From Demequina activiva (GTDB lineage Bacteria > Actinomycetota > Actinomycetes > Actinomycetales > Demequinaceae): 64,000 bases of DNA. Of the stretch, positions 34,827 to 43,856 are shown piece after piece. The notes beneath the pieces are model-generated. The model was not told the origin of the DNA. It did no database searches and saw only the letters and a list, made by a program, of their open reading frames with translations. Every line of letters starts with the position of its first letter. Position 1 is the stretch's first letter. Where the stretch lies: the NCBI RefSeq assembly GCF_016862815.1, contig NZ_BONR01000004.1, positions 225,642-289,641 on the forward strand, in the 5' to 3' direction. The position numbers were made by a program, and so were the translations under genes.

Positions 34827-36984
34827 GGACTTCGACACAAGCGTTCTGGAGGATGTCGCAGCCGGCACCCACCATGAGCCACACGCGGTGCTGGGCCCGC
34901 ACGTGGGCTCGGACGGCGTGACGATCCGCGTGCTGCGTCCCCTCGCGACGGCCGTCGAGGTCGAGACGCTCGAGGGCTCGTTCCCGGCGACTCACGAGCA
35001 CGCCGGGGTGTGGCGCGTCAGTATGCCCGGCGACGACGCCCCCGACTACCGCGTCCACGTGACGTACGACGGCGAGCCGCAGGTGCAGGACGATCCGTAC
35101 CGGTTCCTGCCCACGCTGGGCGAGCTCGACATGCACCTCATTCGCGAGGGCCGTCACGAGAAGCTGTGGGACGCGCTGGGCGCGAACGTGCGCCGCTTCC
35201 CGTCGGTGCTGGGAGACGTCACCGGGACCTCGTTCGCCGTGTGGGCGCCCAACGCCCGCGCGGTGCGTGTCGTGGGCGACTTCAACCACTGGCAGGGCGC
35301 GTCGCACGCGATGCGCTCCCTCGGCTCGTCCGGCGTCTGGGAGCTGTTCGTGCCCGGCATCGGCGACGGCACGGCGTACAAGTACGAGATCCTCGGCAAG
35401 GACGGCCACTGGAAGCAGAAGGCGGATCCCATGGCCCGGCGCACCGAGGTGCCGCCGCAGACCGCGTCGATCGTGACGGAGACCACCTACGAGTGGGGCG
35501 ACGTCGAGTGGATGACGCGTCGCGAGAGCGCGGAGCCGCACCGCTCCCCCATGTCCGTCTACGAGGTGCACCTCGGTTCATGGCGACCCGGGCTGTCGTA
35601 CCGCGACCTCGCCCGCGAGCTCGTGGACTACGTCAAGGAGCTGAACTTCACGCACGTCGAGTTCATGCCCGTCATGGAGCACCCGTTCGGCGGCTCGTGG
35701 GGCTATCAGGTGACGTCCTACTACGCGCCCACCGCGCGATTCGGCACCCCCGACGAGCTGCGCTACCTCATCGACGAGCTGCACCGCGCCGGCATCGGCG
35801 TGCTGCTCGACTGGGTGCCCGGCCACTTCCCCAAGGACGAGTGGGCGCTGGGGCGCTTCGACGGCACTCCGCTGTACGAGCACCCCGACCCGCTGCGTGG
35901 CGAGCAGCCCGACTGGGGCACGTTCATCTTCGACTTCGGGCGGCGCGAGGTGCGCAACTTCCTGGTCGCCAACGCTGTGTACTGGCTCCAGGAGTTCCAC
36001 GCGGACGGCCTGCGCGTCGACGCGGTGGCATCGATGCTCTACCTCGACTACTCGCGTCAGGCCGGCCAGTGGCGGCCGAACGTGCACGGAGGCCGCGAGA
36101 ACCTCGACGCGATCGCGTTCCTGCAGGAGGCCAACGCGACGGCGTACCGCAACTGCCCCGGGATCGTGATGGTCGCAGAGGAGTCGACCGCCTGGCCAGG
36201 CGTGACGCAGCCCACCAGCGCCGGGGGGCTCGGGTTCGGGCTCAAGTGGAACATGGGCTGGATGAACGACACCCTGCGCTACATGCGTGAGGCTCCGGTC
36301 AACCGCTCGCATCACCATCACACCGTGACGTTCTCGCTGATGTACGCGTTCTCGGAGCAGTTCATCCTGCCGCTCAGCCACGACGAGGTGGTCCACGGCA
36401 AGGGATCTCTCATGCAGCGCATGCCCGGGGACCACTGGCAGAAGGTCGCGGGAGTGCGCGCACTGCTCGCGTACCAGTGGACGCACCCCGGCAAGCAGCT
36501 GCTGTTCATGGGCTGCGAGATCGGCCAGGAGGCCGAGTGGTCCGAGGGCCGCTCTCTCGACTGGTGGCACCTGGATGACCACCTGCATGCGGGCCTCAAG
36601 GACATGGTGCGCGACCTCAACGCGCTCTACGCCGCCACGCCGGCACTGTGGGAGCGCGACGCGGACCCGCAGGGCTTCACCTGGATCGACGCTGACGACG
36701 CCGCGCACAACGTGATGTCGTTCCTGCGCTGGGACAGCCAGGGCGAGCCGGTGGCGGTCGCGGTCAACTTCGCAGGTGTGCCGCACGAGGGCTACCGGCT
36801 CGCGCTGCCCTCAGCGGGCGTGTGGGACGAGGTGCTGAACACGGACTCGGAGGCCTATGGCGGCTCCGGCGTGGGCAACCTCGGTCAGGTCGAGGCGACG
36901 AAGAAGGCTCACGGGCCGTACGACTTCAGCGCGACGGTGAGGCTGCCTCCGCTGGGGGCGGTCATCTTCCGTCCGCGCCGCTGA
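34798..36984 (+). CDS. glgB: 1,4-alpha-glucan branching enzyme GlgB
   Basis: A 728-residue GH13_9 enzyme that introduces alpha-1,6 branches into glycogen. An N-terminal domain ([10 protein letters not shown], about 22-115) and a CBM48 ([20 protein letters not shown], about 142-240) precede the barrel. Nucleophile D408 is in [15 protein letters not shown] and acid/base E461 in [11 protein letters not shown], next to E. coli numbering D405/E458. [13 protein letters not shown] and [11 protein letters not shown] are conserved. Start choice is uncertain: ATG 34798 or GTG 34816, both with weak ribosome sites; an in-frame stop at 34738 rules out a longer form. It follows glgE, a common actinobacterial pairing. 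Confidence 0.95.
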   Translation: MGRRWAVAAKDFDTSVLEDVAAGTHHEPHAVLGPHVGSDGVTIRVLRPLATAVEVETLEGSFPATHEHAGVWRVSMPGDDAPDYRVHVTYDGEPQVQDDPYRFLPTLGELDMHLIREGRHEKLWDALGANVRRFPSVLGDVTGTSFAVWAPNARAVRVVGDFNHWQGASHAMRSLGSSGVWELFVPGIGDGTAYKYEILGKDGHWKQKADPMARRTEVPPQTASIVTETTYEWGDVEWMTRRESAEPHRSPMSVYEVHLGSWRPGLSYRDLARELVDYVKELNFTHVEFMPVMEHPFGGSWGYQVTSYYAPTARFGTPDELRYLIDELHRAGIGVLLDWVPGHFPKDEWALGRFDGTPLYEHPDPLRGEQPDWGTFIFDFGRREVRNFLVANAVYWLQEFHADGLRVDAVASMLYLDYSRQAGQWRPNVHGGRENLDAIAFLQEANATAYRNCPGIVMVAEESTAWPGVTQPTSAGGLGFGLKWNMGWMNDTLRYMREAPVNRSHHHHTVTFSLMYAFSEQFILPLSHDEVVHGKGSLMQRMPGDHWQKVAGVRALLAYQWTHPGKQLLFMGCEIGQEAEWSEGRSLDWWHLDDHLHAGLKDMVRDLNALYAATPALWERDADPQGFTWIDADDAAHNVMSFLRWDSQGEPVAVAVNFAGVPHEGYRLALPSAGVWDEVLNTDSEAYGGSGVGNLGQVEATKKAHGPYDFSATVRLPPLGAVIFRPRR

Positions 36985-36995
36985 CGACCCTCGAT

Positions 36996-37031
36996 CCCGA
37001 ATGTTCGCGCCGCGCGACGCGAACATTCGGG
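36996..37031. terminator. perfect 14-bp hairpin between convergent genes
   Basis: CCCGAATGTTCGCG and its exact complement flank an 8-base loop, 11 bases after the glgB stop and 8 bases beyond the stop of the opposite gene. It probably terminates transcription from both sides. Confidence 0.8.
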
Positions 37032-37039
37032 GGCGGGGG

Positions 37040-37975
37040 CTAGAACAGGGCCGATGCGAGGGCCTGGCGTGCCTGCGCGACGCGCGGGTCTGAGGGTCCC
37101 ACCACCTCGAAGAGCTCCACGAGGCGAAGGCGGATCCGCTCGCGATCATCGCCGAACGTCCGGCGCACCAGGTCGATCAGCCGTCCGAACGCATCCTCGA
37201 TCTGTCCACCCATGACGTCGAGGTCCGCCACCGCGAGCTGCGCGTCCACATCGTCGGGAGCATCGGCGGCCGCCCGGCGCACCGCGTCGAGGTCCGCGAG
37301 GCGCGAGCGCTCCATGAGCGCCACCTGGGCGCGCCCGGCGCGGGCATCGGCGTCCTTGGGGTTCTCCTTCAGGGCGCGGTCGTACGCGTCGATCGCGGCG
37401 GCGTAGTCCTCGCGCTCGATCGCGTCGTATGCCTCCTGGTGCAGCGGCGGCAGAGGCTCGGGCTCCGGCTCTCCAGCGGGCTGCGTCGGTCCGTCCACGC
37501 GGCCCGTGACACCGTTCTGCTGAGCGATCTCGAGCACCTGGTCGAGGACTCCGGTGATCTGCTCCTGCTCCGCGTTGCCCTGGAAGAGGGGCGCGGGTCG
37601 CGCCGCGATCAGCGCCACGACGGTGGGCACCGCCTGCACCTGGAACGCCTGCGCCACCGTGCCCTGCACGTCGATGTCGCACGTCGCGAGCTGGAAGGCA
37701 CCGTCGTAGCGCGCCACGATCGCCCGCATGCGCTCCACGAGCTCCTTCGAGGCCGGGGAGGCGCTCGACAGGAACACCACGATGACGGGCACCTGCGTGG
37801 ACTGCTGAGCCAGCTCCTGGAGGCTCTGGTCCGTCACCACGGCGGGAACCGGCAGCCCTCCACCCGCGGACGCGGGGGCGCTCGTGGTCGCGGGCGCCTG
37901 GGACGCGCCCATCAGCTGGGACAGGTCGACGGAGCCTCGCAGGGGCACGTCGGGGTTGTCGGAAGTCACGCTCAC
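37040..37975 (-). CDS. thioredoxin-fold/TPR protein (CnoX/YbbN-like)
   Basis: A 311-residue cytosolic protein. A thioredoxin fold (about 48-160) keeps the conserved cis-proline region QAVPTVVALI. The active-site Cys-x-x-Cys is replaced by SSASPAS, so it cannot do thiol redox chemistry. Residues about 180-310 are TPR-like helices (YDAIEREDYAAAIDAYDRAL, ENPKDADARAG). This matches the CnoX/YbbN chaperone-like family. Start: GTG 37975, or GTG 37969, which is better spaced from AGAGG. It is the third gene of a tightly packed set: membrane protein, lipoprotein (4-base overlap), this gene (5-base gap). Confidence 0.82.
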   Translation of the reverse strand: MSVTSDNPDVPLRGSVDLSQLMGASQAPATTSAPASAGGGLPVPAVVTDQSLQELAQQSTQVPVIVVFLSSASPASKELVERMRAIVARYDGAFQLATCDIDVQGTVAQAFQVQAVPTVVALIAARPAPLFQGNAEQEQITGVLDQVLEIAQQNGVTGRVDGPTQPAGEPEPEPLPPLHQEAYDAIEREDYAAAIDAYDRALKENPKDADARAGRAQVALMERSRLADLDAVRRAAADAPDDVDAQLAVADLDVMGGQIEDAFGRLIDLVRRTFGDDRERIRLRLVELFEVVGPSDPRVAQARQALASALF

Positions 37976-37980
37976 CTCTT

Positions 37981-38967
37981 CTAGTCGGAGACCTTGATCA
38001 GGGTGTGCTCGGCGGCGACCACGGCGGGGAGCGCGTCGGTCTCGCCGGAGCCGGGCACGTAGATGACGAGGTAGTCCAGGTATCGGTGCTTGACGGTGTC
38101 GTCGAGCTCGCCCTCGAGGAGAGGCTCGTCGGCCTCGTCGATGGACACGGTCGCGTCCTCGACCGTGAAGGTCGAGGAGATCGTCAGCGGCGCGAACACG
38201 AGTGCCCCGCCATCCGCGGTCGCCATCGCATACGAGGCCTCGAGGTCGGGCTGGATGGTCTCGACGTACTCGCCGTCAGCCTCGTTCGCCGCCTCGGTGA
38301 GGGTGTCGCGCGCCGCGAACAGGCGCTCGCGATACGTGTCCGGCGCGAAGGTCGCGTCGAGATCGGAGTCCGGGCCCGCGCGCAGCAGCTCCGCATATGC
38401 CTCGATGGCCTCCTGCGGTGCCGGCGAGACGGCATCGGCGTCGAGAGCGAGCTGTGCCGCACCGGTGGTGGCTCCAGGCATCGCCGGCAGCGTGGCGCCG
38501 GGGATCATGTGCGCCCAGTGGCGCAGCTGGTAGTCCGTGTCGACATCCTCCTGGACCCACAGCATGACCACCGGGGTCTCGTCCTCGGAGGGCTGCTCCG
38601 AGACCGTCGCCATGGTCCGCGGCCATTCCTCGGCGGCGGACACGTACACCGCCTGCATCTCTGCGGGCAGGACCGTGGGCGCTGGGCCGTCCTCCTCCGC
38701 GGCGAGCGTGTACTCGACTCCGCGCAGGGTGACGACGTCTCCGCCCACACGGTCCGTGAGTGCCTCGGTGTCCTCGGCCGAGTCCGCCGCGGCGAGCTCC
38801 GCCATGGTCTGGTCGATGATGCGCGCGCTCTGCTCGTCGAGCAGCGCGCCGCTGGCCTCCAGGGGCGGGGCGGATGTCACCGGGGCCGGGACGTCGGAGA
38901 CGCACCCGGCGAGAGCGAGGGCCGCGAGCGACGCGACGGCGGCTAGCTGGGGGACGCGCGTGGTCAT
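37981..38967 (-). CDS. hypothetical lipoprotein (DUF8094-like)
   Basis: A 328-residue secreted lipoprotein: lipobox LALAGCVS with lipidated cysteine near 22. The mature part contains ARIIDQTMAELAAADSAED, a segment VVMLWVQEDVDTDYQLRHWA, and a C-terminal ELDDTVKHRYLDYLVIYVPG. I think it belongs to the actinobacterial DUF8094 family, but the assignment is by eye. It overlaps the upstream membrane-protein gene by 4 bases (ATGA), so the two probably act together at the cell surface. Function unknown. Confidence 0.7.
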   Translation of the reverse strand: MTTRVPQLAAVASLAALALAGCVSDVPAPVTSAPPLEASGALLDEQSARIIDQTMAELAAADSAEDTEALTDRVGGDVVTLRGVEYTLAAEEDGPAPTVLPAEMQAVYVSAAEEWPRTMATVSEQPSEDETPVVMLWVQEDVDTDYQLRHWAHMIPGATLPAMPGATTGAAQLALDADAVSPAPQEAIEAYAELLRAGPDSDLDATFAPDTYRERLFAARDTLTEAANEADGEYVETIQPDLEASYAMATADGGALVFAPLTISSTFTVEDATVSIDEADEPLLEGELDDTVKHRYLDYLVIYVPGSGETDALPAVVAAEHTLIKVSD

Positions 38968-39908
38968 GGGCGCTCCTGTCCATCGCGGTCGACGCTGGGC
39001 GCCGACGCGGGATCCGTGTTCGACGACGCAGGCGGGCTGCTGGGCGCGCTGGGGGCGGATCCCGCGCTCGCCGACGTCACAGCCTCCTCGTCGAGGGAGG
39101 TCTCGGGCAGGTGCTCGCCCGCGGCGCGGCGCGCACGCCGGGTGCCGGGCGACGGATCGTCCTCCTCACCCACCTTCTGGCGCTTGGCGATCCACTCCTC
39201 GCCCTTGGCCTGGGCGGGCCGCACATCGATGAACCGCAGCACCAGGGCGATGATGCCGGCGAGGGTCAGGAACACGCCCCACCAGATCAGCGGGGTGATC
39301 CAGCCGTCCTGCACATCACGCGTCACGGACATGTCGACGCTGGTCAGGGGTGAGCCGTCACGGCTGACGACCACGAGGGTCTCGCCCGCGGGCACGTCTG
39401 CGGCCACGATGGACAGGCGGTCCTGGCCACGGCGCTCGTCGCGCCAGTGGTCCTGGGAGGTCTGCGCGAGCACGTCCACCGGCTCGGCATCCTCGGCCTC
39501 CTCGCCTGCGGAGGCGGAGGGACTGGGGCTGGGCGACGCGGCCTCGCTCGGGGACGCCGAGGCCGAGGGCGACGCCGTGGGCTGCGGCTCCTCGATCGCC
39601 ACGTCCGCGGTCGACAGGCTCTCCCAGTCGGGCTGCCCCGTCAGCTCGGTGGCCTCTCGGCCCACCAGCCAGGCGTGCGCATCGGCCGGTCGCGCGGTGA
39701 GCGCCACCAGGTCTCCCTCGCCGGAGAAGCCGATGCGATCCTCGCCAGCGAAGGCGATCATCTCCGGCTCCACCACGACGATCCCGGTGTCGACCGCGGC
39801 GCTGGGCGTCACGTCCCGCGGCGGGCGCTGAGCGTTCGCGATCAGCCCCACGGCGAGCAGCAGCACGCCGATCACACCTGCGATGAGCGCAGTCGTCCTC
39901 AGACTCAC
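38964..39908 (-). CDS. hypothetical membrane protein with Ser/Pro/Ala linker
   Basis: A 314-residue protein with an N-terminal hydrophobic segment (TTALIAGVIGVLLLAVGLIA), an extracellular part of about 200 residues, and a second membrane segment (ITPLIWWGVFLTLAGIIALV). The extracellular part includes a low-complexity Ser/Ala/Pro/Glu stretch at about 100-130. A basic then Ser/Pro/Ala-rich cytosolic tail follows. The GTG at 39908 has AGGAGG 5 bases upstream. The open frame continues far upstream only because it is the complement of a highly biased coding region. It is co-translated with the downstream lipoprotein. I do not recognise the family. Confidence 0.72.
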   Translation of the reverse strand: MSLRTTALIAGVIGVLLLAVGLIANAQRPPRDVTPSAAVDTGIVVVEPEMIAFAGEDRIGFSGEGDLVALTARPADAHAWLVGREATELTGQPDWESLSTADVAIEEPQPTASPSASASPSEAASPSPSPSASAGEEAEDAEPVDVLAQTSQDHWRDERRGQDRLSIVAADVPAGETLVVVSRDGSPLTSVDMSVTRDVQDGWITPLIWWGVFLTLAGIIALVLRFIDVRPAQAKGEEWIAKRQKVGEEDDPSPGTRRARRAAGEHLPETSLDEEAVTSASAGSAPSAPSSPPASSNTDPASAPSVDRDGQERP

Positions 39909-39969
39909 ATTTCCTCCTGTGTTCCCGTCCACTCTAGGAGACAACGACTGAGAGACACAGTTCGCGGCT

Positions 39970-39998
39970 TTGTCTGCGCTCCGCGCGGCCATTACCCT
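39970..39998 (+). promoter_or_regulatory. promoter of the Scy-like gene
   Basis: TTGTCT (39970-39975) and TACCCT (39993-39998) are spaced 17 bp apart, about 48 bases before the ATG at 40047. A ribosome site AAAGGAG lies 6 bases before that ATG. Confidence 0.5.
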
Positions 39999-40046
39999 GG
40001 TGGACGGATCGTGCAGCGCCGCCTGGCGCCGCCAAAGGAGACCAGA

Positions 40047-42617
40047 ATGCCCGATGACACCCTCCCGTTTCCAGTAGCGATGCGCGGGTACGACCGCGAG
40101 GCCGTCGCGGCGCACGTCGCTCAGCTGGAGGACGCGGTGCGCAAGGCCCAGTCCGCCGCTCAGCAGGCCCAGGACGACAGCGCGCAGGTCAGGAGCAAGC
40201 TGGAGGAGGCGCAGCGCTCGCTCAAGGAGTCCGAGCAGCCCACCTACAAGGGCTTGGGCGCCCGGGTCGAGCAGCTGCTGCGCTCCGCCGAGGAGCAGTC
40301 CTCGGATGTGGTGCAGCGCGCCAACACCCACGCGCAGGACACGGTGGCGAGAGCGAACGTCGCCGCGCAGCAGCTGCGCGCGCGGGCGGACAACGAGGTG
40401 GCGGAGATCCTCGCGCAGAGCCGCCGCGAGGCGGAGGAGATCCGCACCGCCGCGGAGTCCGACGCCACCAGCGCGCGCGAGTCCGCCCAGCGTCAGGCGA
40501 CGGAGATTCTGGACAAGGCCCGGCGCGACGCTCAGCGCGAGGCCTCGGCGATCGAGGCGGATGCCACCGAGCGCCGTGCGACCGCTGAGCGCGAGGCGCA
40601 CACCATCCGGGCCGTCGCCGAACGTGAGACCACTGAGGCCCGGGTGGCCTCGCAGCGCGAGGCCACGGAGCTGGTGGAAGCCGCTCGCGCCGAGGCGGAG
40701 CAGATCGCGGCGACGGCACGGGAGGACGCCGAGCGCCTGCGTGCCGAGGCGGACGAGGCCCTCGCCTCGGCCCGCGAGGAGGCCAAGGCCCTGCAGGCGG
40801 AGGCGGCTGAGGCGAAGTCCGCGGCTGAGGCGGAGGCGTCCGACATCCGGTCCACCGCCGAGGCTCAGGCCGCGAGCCTGCGCAATGAGGCCCAGACCTT
40901 CCTGACGCAGGCCAACCGCGAGGCCGAGTCCGTGCGCGCGGAGGCGGCGACGGAGGCTCGCGACGTGCGCGCCGCGGCCGAGCGCGAGGCTCAGGCCCTG
41001 CGCGCGGAGACGGACGAGTACGACGACCTCACCCGCGGCGATGCCGAGGGCTATGCCGCCGCGACTCGCCGTGAGGCGGATGACTACTCCGCCACGGAGC
41101 GCACCGCGGCGGACGAGTACCGCACGGCGACCGAGGAGGACGCGCGTGGGAGCGCCGCCGCGCTGGCGGCGACGGCGGAGGCCGATGCGGCCGCGGCGCG
41201 CAAGGCAGCCGACGAGTACGCTGCCGCCGAGCGGGAGCAGGCGGACCAGTACGACGCGCAGAAGCGCGCCGACGCGGACGCGTACGACCAGGCGACGCGC
41301 GCAGGCGCAGAGCGCTACGACGCCCAGACCCGCGCCGCGGCCGAAGAGTACGCCTCCACGGCGCGCTCGGAGGCGGATGCGTACGACGCCCAGACCCGCG
41401 CCGACGCCGACGACCACCTCGCCAAGGTGCGCGCCGAGGCGGACGAGTACCGCCACACGGTGCGCGCGGAGGCCGACGAGTACGACGCGTCGACCCGCGC
41501 AGCGGCCGACGACTACGACCGGACCACCCGCACCGACGCCGACGCCTACGACGCCGACACGCGCGCAGCGGCGGACGCACACCTCACGGAGGTGCGCGCC
41601 CAGGCCGACGAGTACGACCGCCTGACCCGCCAGGACGCCGACGCCTACGACGCGAGCACCCGCAAGGGCGCAGACGACTACGCCGCCTCGACCCGCGCCG
41701 CGGGCGAGACCTACGCACGCGACGTGCGCAAGGAGGCGGACGCGTACGACGCCAACACGCGCAAGGCGGCGGACGACTATGCGGCCACCACCCGCCAGGA
41801 GGCGGACGACCATGCAGCGCGCGTGCGTCGTGAGGCCGAGGACTTCGACGCCCACCAGCGCAACGAGACCGCGACCTACGTGGAGCAGACCCGGCGCGAG
41901 GCGGACACCTACGCGACGCAGACTCGCGAGGCCGCGGACCGCGATGCCGCACGCGCCGCCCAGGCAGCCCAGGACGACGCCGAGCAGCGCATCGCGGACG
42001 CGCAGCAGGAGGCGAAGGCGATCGTGGCCGCGGGCCGGAAGGAGGCCGATGCGGAGCGCAACGCCGCCCACGCCGATGCCGAGGCCGCGACCGAGGAGGC
42101 GCGTCGCACGCGCGAGGACCTGCAGGTGGAGATCGCGCAGCGCCGCGAGAACGCCGAGCAGGAGCTGAGCCGCCGCCACGAGGAGGCTCAGGCAGAGACC
42201 GCGGAGATGGTCGCGGACGCCCGCAAGCGCGCGGACGAGGCGGAGGAGCGGCTCAGCGTGGCCCTCGACCGGGCAGAGACCGTGCGCCGCGAGGCCGAGA
42301 CTCACTCGCAGACGCTCCTGTCGAACGCGCGCAACAACGCGGACGAGATCGTCTCCGGTGCGCGCGAGCACGCGGAGTCGATCATCTCCGAGGCGGTCTC
42401 CGACGCCGAGCGCGAGCGCGCCAACGCCGCCCGCGAGGTCGAGGAGCTGCACGAGCAGCGCGAGTCGATCACGGGCTACCTCGACGACCTTCGGGGCCTG
42501 CTGGGCGCGGACCCCGTCGCGGGCCTGGCCAAGGCTGCGGCTCAGGCCCAGTCAGCGCCCTCCGCGGCGACTCCCGAGGCCGACCAGGAGCCCTCCGAGG
42601 CCGACAAGAAGGACTGA
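40047..42617 (+). CDS. Scy-like DivIVA-domain coiled-coil protein with hendecad repeats
   Basis: An 856-residue, almost wholly helical protein. The N-terminus LPFPVAMRGYDREAVAAHVA resembles the DivIVA/Wag31 membrane-binding segment. Residues about 30-315 are an Ala/Glu/Arg coiled coil. From about 320 to 630 the sequence runs in an 11-residue register, with repeats such as ADEYDASTRAA, ADDYDRTTRTD, ADAYDADTRAA and ADAYDANTRKA, about 28 in all. This predicts a right-handed or straight coiled coil. A final heptad-like part ends at ITGYLDDLRGLLGADPV. Streptomyces Scy has a similar plan and organises polar growth. I infer a cytoskeletal scaffold at poles or septa. AAAGGAG precedes the ATG. Confidence 0.85.
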   Translation: MPDDTLPFPVAMRGYDREAVAAHVAQLEDAVRKAQSAAQQAQDDSAQVRSKLEEAQRSLKESEQPTYKGLGARVEQLLRSAEEQSSDVVQRANTHAQDTVARANVAAQQLRARADNEVAEILAQSRREAEEIRTAAESDATSARESAQRQATEILDKARRDAQREASAIEADATERRATAEREAHTIRAVAERETTEARVASQREATELVEAARAEAEQIAATAREDAERLRAEADEALASAREEAKALQAEAAEAKSAAEAEASDIRSTAEAQAASLRNEAQTFLTQANREAESVRAEAATEARDVRAAAEREAQALRAETDEYDDLTRGDAEGYAAATRREADDYSATERTAADEYRTATEEDARGSAAALAATAEADAAAARKAADEYAAAEREQADQYDAQKRADADAYDQATRAGAERYDAQTRAAAEEYASTARSEADAYDAQTRADADDHLAKVRAEADEYRHTVRAEADEYDASTRAAADDYDRTTRTDADAYDADTRAAADAHLTEVRAQADEYDRLTRQDADAYDASTRKGADDYAASTRAAGETYARDVRKEADAYDANTRKAADDYAATTRQEADDHAARVRREAEDFDAHQRNETATYVEQTRREADTYATQTREAADRDAARAAQAAQDDAEQRIADAQQEAKAIVAAGRKEADAERNAAHADAEAATEEARRTREDLQVEIAQRRENAEQELSRRHEEAQAETAEMVADARKRADEAEERLSVALDRAETVRREAETHSQTLLSNARNNADEIVSGAREHAESIISEAVSDAERERANAAREVEELHEQRESITGYLDDLRGLLGADPVAGLAKAAAQAQSAPSAATPEADQEPSEADKKD

Positions 42618-43036
42618 TGGACGCCGAGCCGCCCGTCTCGCCTCATCTGCGGCGAGCGCAGGCCCTGGAACGCCAGCGCCAGGCGGAGAGCCGTCAGGCG
42701 GCGGTGCTGGTGCGGCAGTTCGCCGAGGACGCCCGCGCGGCGGGCATCGAGCCCGTGCGCTTCACGGCGAGGCCCTACCAGGGCGGCGGCGGGCGATACC
42801 GGACCGACGTCGAGGGCTGGTACCTCAAGCGCGACCAGAGCGTGGGAGTAGGCACGGACGGGCTGTTCTACGTGCTGTCCGTGGCCCCCAGCCTCAAGGC
42901 GCGGATCACGGGAGCCCACCTCGAGCCCGCCGATCCCCCGCTGGAGCTGGGCAAGGGCGGGCGCGACGGCGAGTCCATGCCCATGGAGGAGGCACTCAGG
43001 AAGCGCCTGGCCGGCGGCAACGACTGGGGCCGTTGA
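42617..43036 (+). CDS. hypothetical protein
   Basis: A 139-residue protein. The N-terminal half is a basic amphipathic helix (LRRAQALERQRQAESRQAAV), and the C-terminal half reads YRTDVEGWYLKRDQSVGVGT and LFYVLSVAPSLKARITG, probably beta-strands. Its ATG shares one base with the TGA of the Scy-like gene (TGATG), so it is co-translated with the scaffold protein. No membrane segment. I do not recognise the family; the coupling suggests a partner of the Scy-like protein (inference). Confidence 0.72.
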   Translation: MDAEPPVSPHLRRAQALERQRQAESRQAAVLVRQFAEDARAAGIEPVRFTARPYQGGGGRYRTDVEGWYLKRDQSVGVGTDGLFYVLSVAPSLKARITGAHLEPADPPLELGKGGRDGESMPMEEALRKRLAGGNDWGR

Positions 43037-43059
43037 GCCGGACCGGTGGCGCGTGCTCC

Positions 43060-43812
43060 TTACCGCAGCAGCGGCAGCAGTGCAGAGGCGGTCTCGACCG
43101 GTGCCTCGAGCGCCACGAGGTGACCCGCTCCCTCGACGATCACGGGGTCGACTCCCAGCGCCGCCGCCATCGAGTCCAGCGCCTCGCGCGGGATGATGGC
43201 GTCCTTCGTCCCGCCGACGACGACGGCAGGCGCGTCGACGGCGCGCAGCACCTCGGTGCGGTCCGGCCTCGCCGCCATGGCCCTCTGACCCCACGCGATC
43301 CCCTCGCCGCTGTGACGCGCCACGTTCGCCGCCACCCAATCGACCAGCTCCTCGCGAGCCGGTCCCTCCGTGCCCACGAGCCCAGCCGCGGCCGCGTGCG
43401 GGTCCGGCGCTCCCCCGGCTGCCTCCGCCGCATGCGCGGCCTCCTCGCGCGTGGCGAGCGCCTCCTCGGAGTCCGCCGTCGCCTTGGTGGCGATCAGCCC
43501 CAGGCCGGCCACCGCGTCGGGCGAGCGCTCGGCCACGGCCATCGCCACGTAGCCGCCCATGGAGCAGCCGATCCAGATGGCGGCATCGTGGCCGGTGGCC
43601 TCGCGCATGGCGAGCACCGCGGCATCGGCGATGAGCTCGAGGCCCGGCTCCTCCTCGGTGAGCGGCATCTCGCCGATGCCGGGCATGTCGAAGGTGATGA
43701 CGTCGCCACGGACGCGGTCACCCCACGCGGCGATCAGCGGCTCCCACTGCGCCCGGTCCACCGGGAACGCGTTGAGGAGGACGATGGGCGGTCCGTCGGG
43801 GATCAGGCTCAC
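43060..43812 (-). CDS. alpha/beta-fold hydrolase
   Basis: A 250-residue alpha/beta hydrolase. PPIVLLNAFPVDRAQWEPLI opens the fold. The nucleophile elbow IGCSMGGYVAMAVAE gives the serine, DAIIPREAL the acid region, and GAGHLVALEAP the histidine. The GTG at 43812 has GGGAG 5 bases upstream; the longer frame is out of phase with anything conserved. Such enzymes cleave esters, lactones or similar bonds; the substrate is unknown. It follows a second alpha/beta hydrolase gene by 44 bases on the same strand. Confidence 0.85.
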   Translation of the reverse strand: MSLIPDGPPIVLLNAFPVDRAQWEPLIAAWGDRVRGDVITFDMPGIGEMPLTEEEPGLELIADAAVLAMREATGHDAAIWIGCSMGGYVAMAVAERSPDAVAGLGLIATKATADSEEALATREEAAHAAEAAGGAPDPHAAAAGLVGTEGPAREELVDWVAANVARHSGEGIAWGQRAMAARPDRTEVLRAVDAPAVVVGGTKDAIIPREALDSMAAALGVDPVIVEGAGHLVALEAPVETASALLPLLR

Positions 43813-43856
43813 GGTGACTCCCTGCGTGGTGGTCGGGGTCGGGCGGCTGGTCGCCT

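Noticed and set aside
41008..41935. Regular 33-base repeats considered as a CRISPR or tandem DNA repeat array
   Set aside because: There are no spacers; the units are in frame and encode the 11-residue coiled-coil repeat of one protein.
39909..42452. A very long open frame on the minus strand opposite the Scy-like gene
   Set aside because: It is the complement of a highly regular GC-biased coding repeat; its translation is Leu/Gly/Val/Arg low complexity, and the plus-strand gene has a promoter, ribosome site and domain structure.
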